From Comamonas sp. lk (GTDB lineage: Bacteria > Pseudomonadota > Gammaproteobacteria > Burkholderiales > Burkholderiaceae_C): 6,123 nt of DNA. Shown here one piece after another: positions 5,989-6,123 of this stretch; positions within the stretch are counted from its first letter, which is position 1; each line of letters starts with the position of its first letter. The DNA lies in contig CAMCJY010000130.1 of assembly GCA_945875225.1 (NCBI GenBank), positions 1 through 6,123 of the forward strand. The letters run 5' to 3'. Under the pieces are notes generated by a model. It saw nothing but the letters and a program-made list of their open reading frames with translations, ran no database searches and had not been told where the DNA came from. A program made the position numbers and the translations under genes.

Positions 5989-6099
5989 TTCTACCGGACA
6001 ATCCGGCCCAAGCAGCGCCCCTTTAGCGCCATTGCTTACGAGCATAACCGGCCGCAAGACCGCTATGTCCCACCCATTGCCAGCACGATACGCCACGCC

Positions 6100-6123
6100 A
6101 TGACTGAACTGCGCTCTCCCCTG
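6100..6123 (+). CDS. Possible start of a divergent gene, cut by the window edge
   Basis: ATG at 6100 opens a frame reading MTELRSPL with no stop before the window ends. It would be divergent from the asparaginase, leaving a gap of 111 bases from its ATG at 5988. No clear ribosome site or promoter precedes it. Eight codons are too few to name a product. The R-S-P-L opening is seen in some biotinyl or lipoyl carrier domains, but that is no more than a hint. Confidence 0.25.

Noticed and set aside
5681..6103. A 140-residue plus-strand open frame opposite the asparaginase N-terminus
   Set aside because: It is the shadow of a gene whose active-site motifs are intact. It is Ser/Lys/Cys-rich without a domain.

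Overview
The window is high-GC and gene-dense, with short or overlapping junctions and proteins typical of Betaproteobacteria. The style points to Burkholderiales, most likely a Comamonadaceae relative such as Rhodoferax or Polaromonas, but this is judged from protein and codon style, not from a database search. No tRNA, rRNA, CRISPR array, insertion sequence or phage gene was seen.

Layout: (1) The left edge holds the C-terminal half of a plus-strand MFS transporter. (2) A compact minus-strand block runs from about 3252 down to 527. Read 5'->3' it encodes a LysE/RhtB exporter, an EamA (DMT) transporter, a second LysE/RhtB exporter that starts with TTG, an unrecognised 62-residue basic Cys-containing protein, and a 92-residue secreted PepSY-like protein. 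The first four genes overlap one another and the last two are 6 bases apart, so the block is probably one operon. (3) A divergent gap of about 150 bases separates it from a plus-strand choline-sulfatase gene (betC). (4) This converges on a minus-strand L-asparaginase of the Rhizobium etli type (Asparaginase_II family). (5) The right edge carries what may be the first eight codons of a divergent plus-strand gene.

As a group, the genes suggest handling of small nitrogen compounds. Three adjacent inner-membrane permeases probably export amino acids or metabolites, a sulfatase frees choline and sulfate from choline-O-sulfate, and an asparaginase frees ammonia and aspartate. No betA, betB, betI or choline-sulfate transporter gene is visible, so the link between betC and the exporters is inferred from position only.

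The most unusual points are the small unrecognised ORF, which is tightly coupled on both sides, and the two convergent junctions at which both genes stop within the same TTAA palindrome. No clearly new multi-gene system could be shown from the sequence alone.
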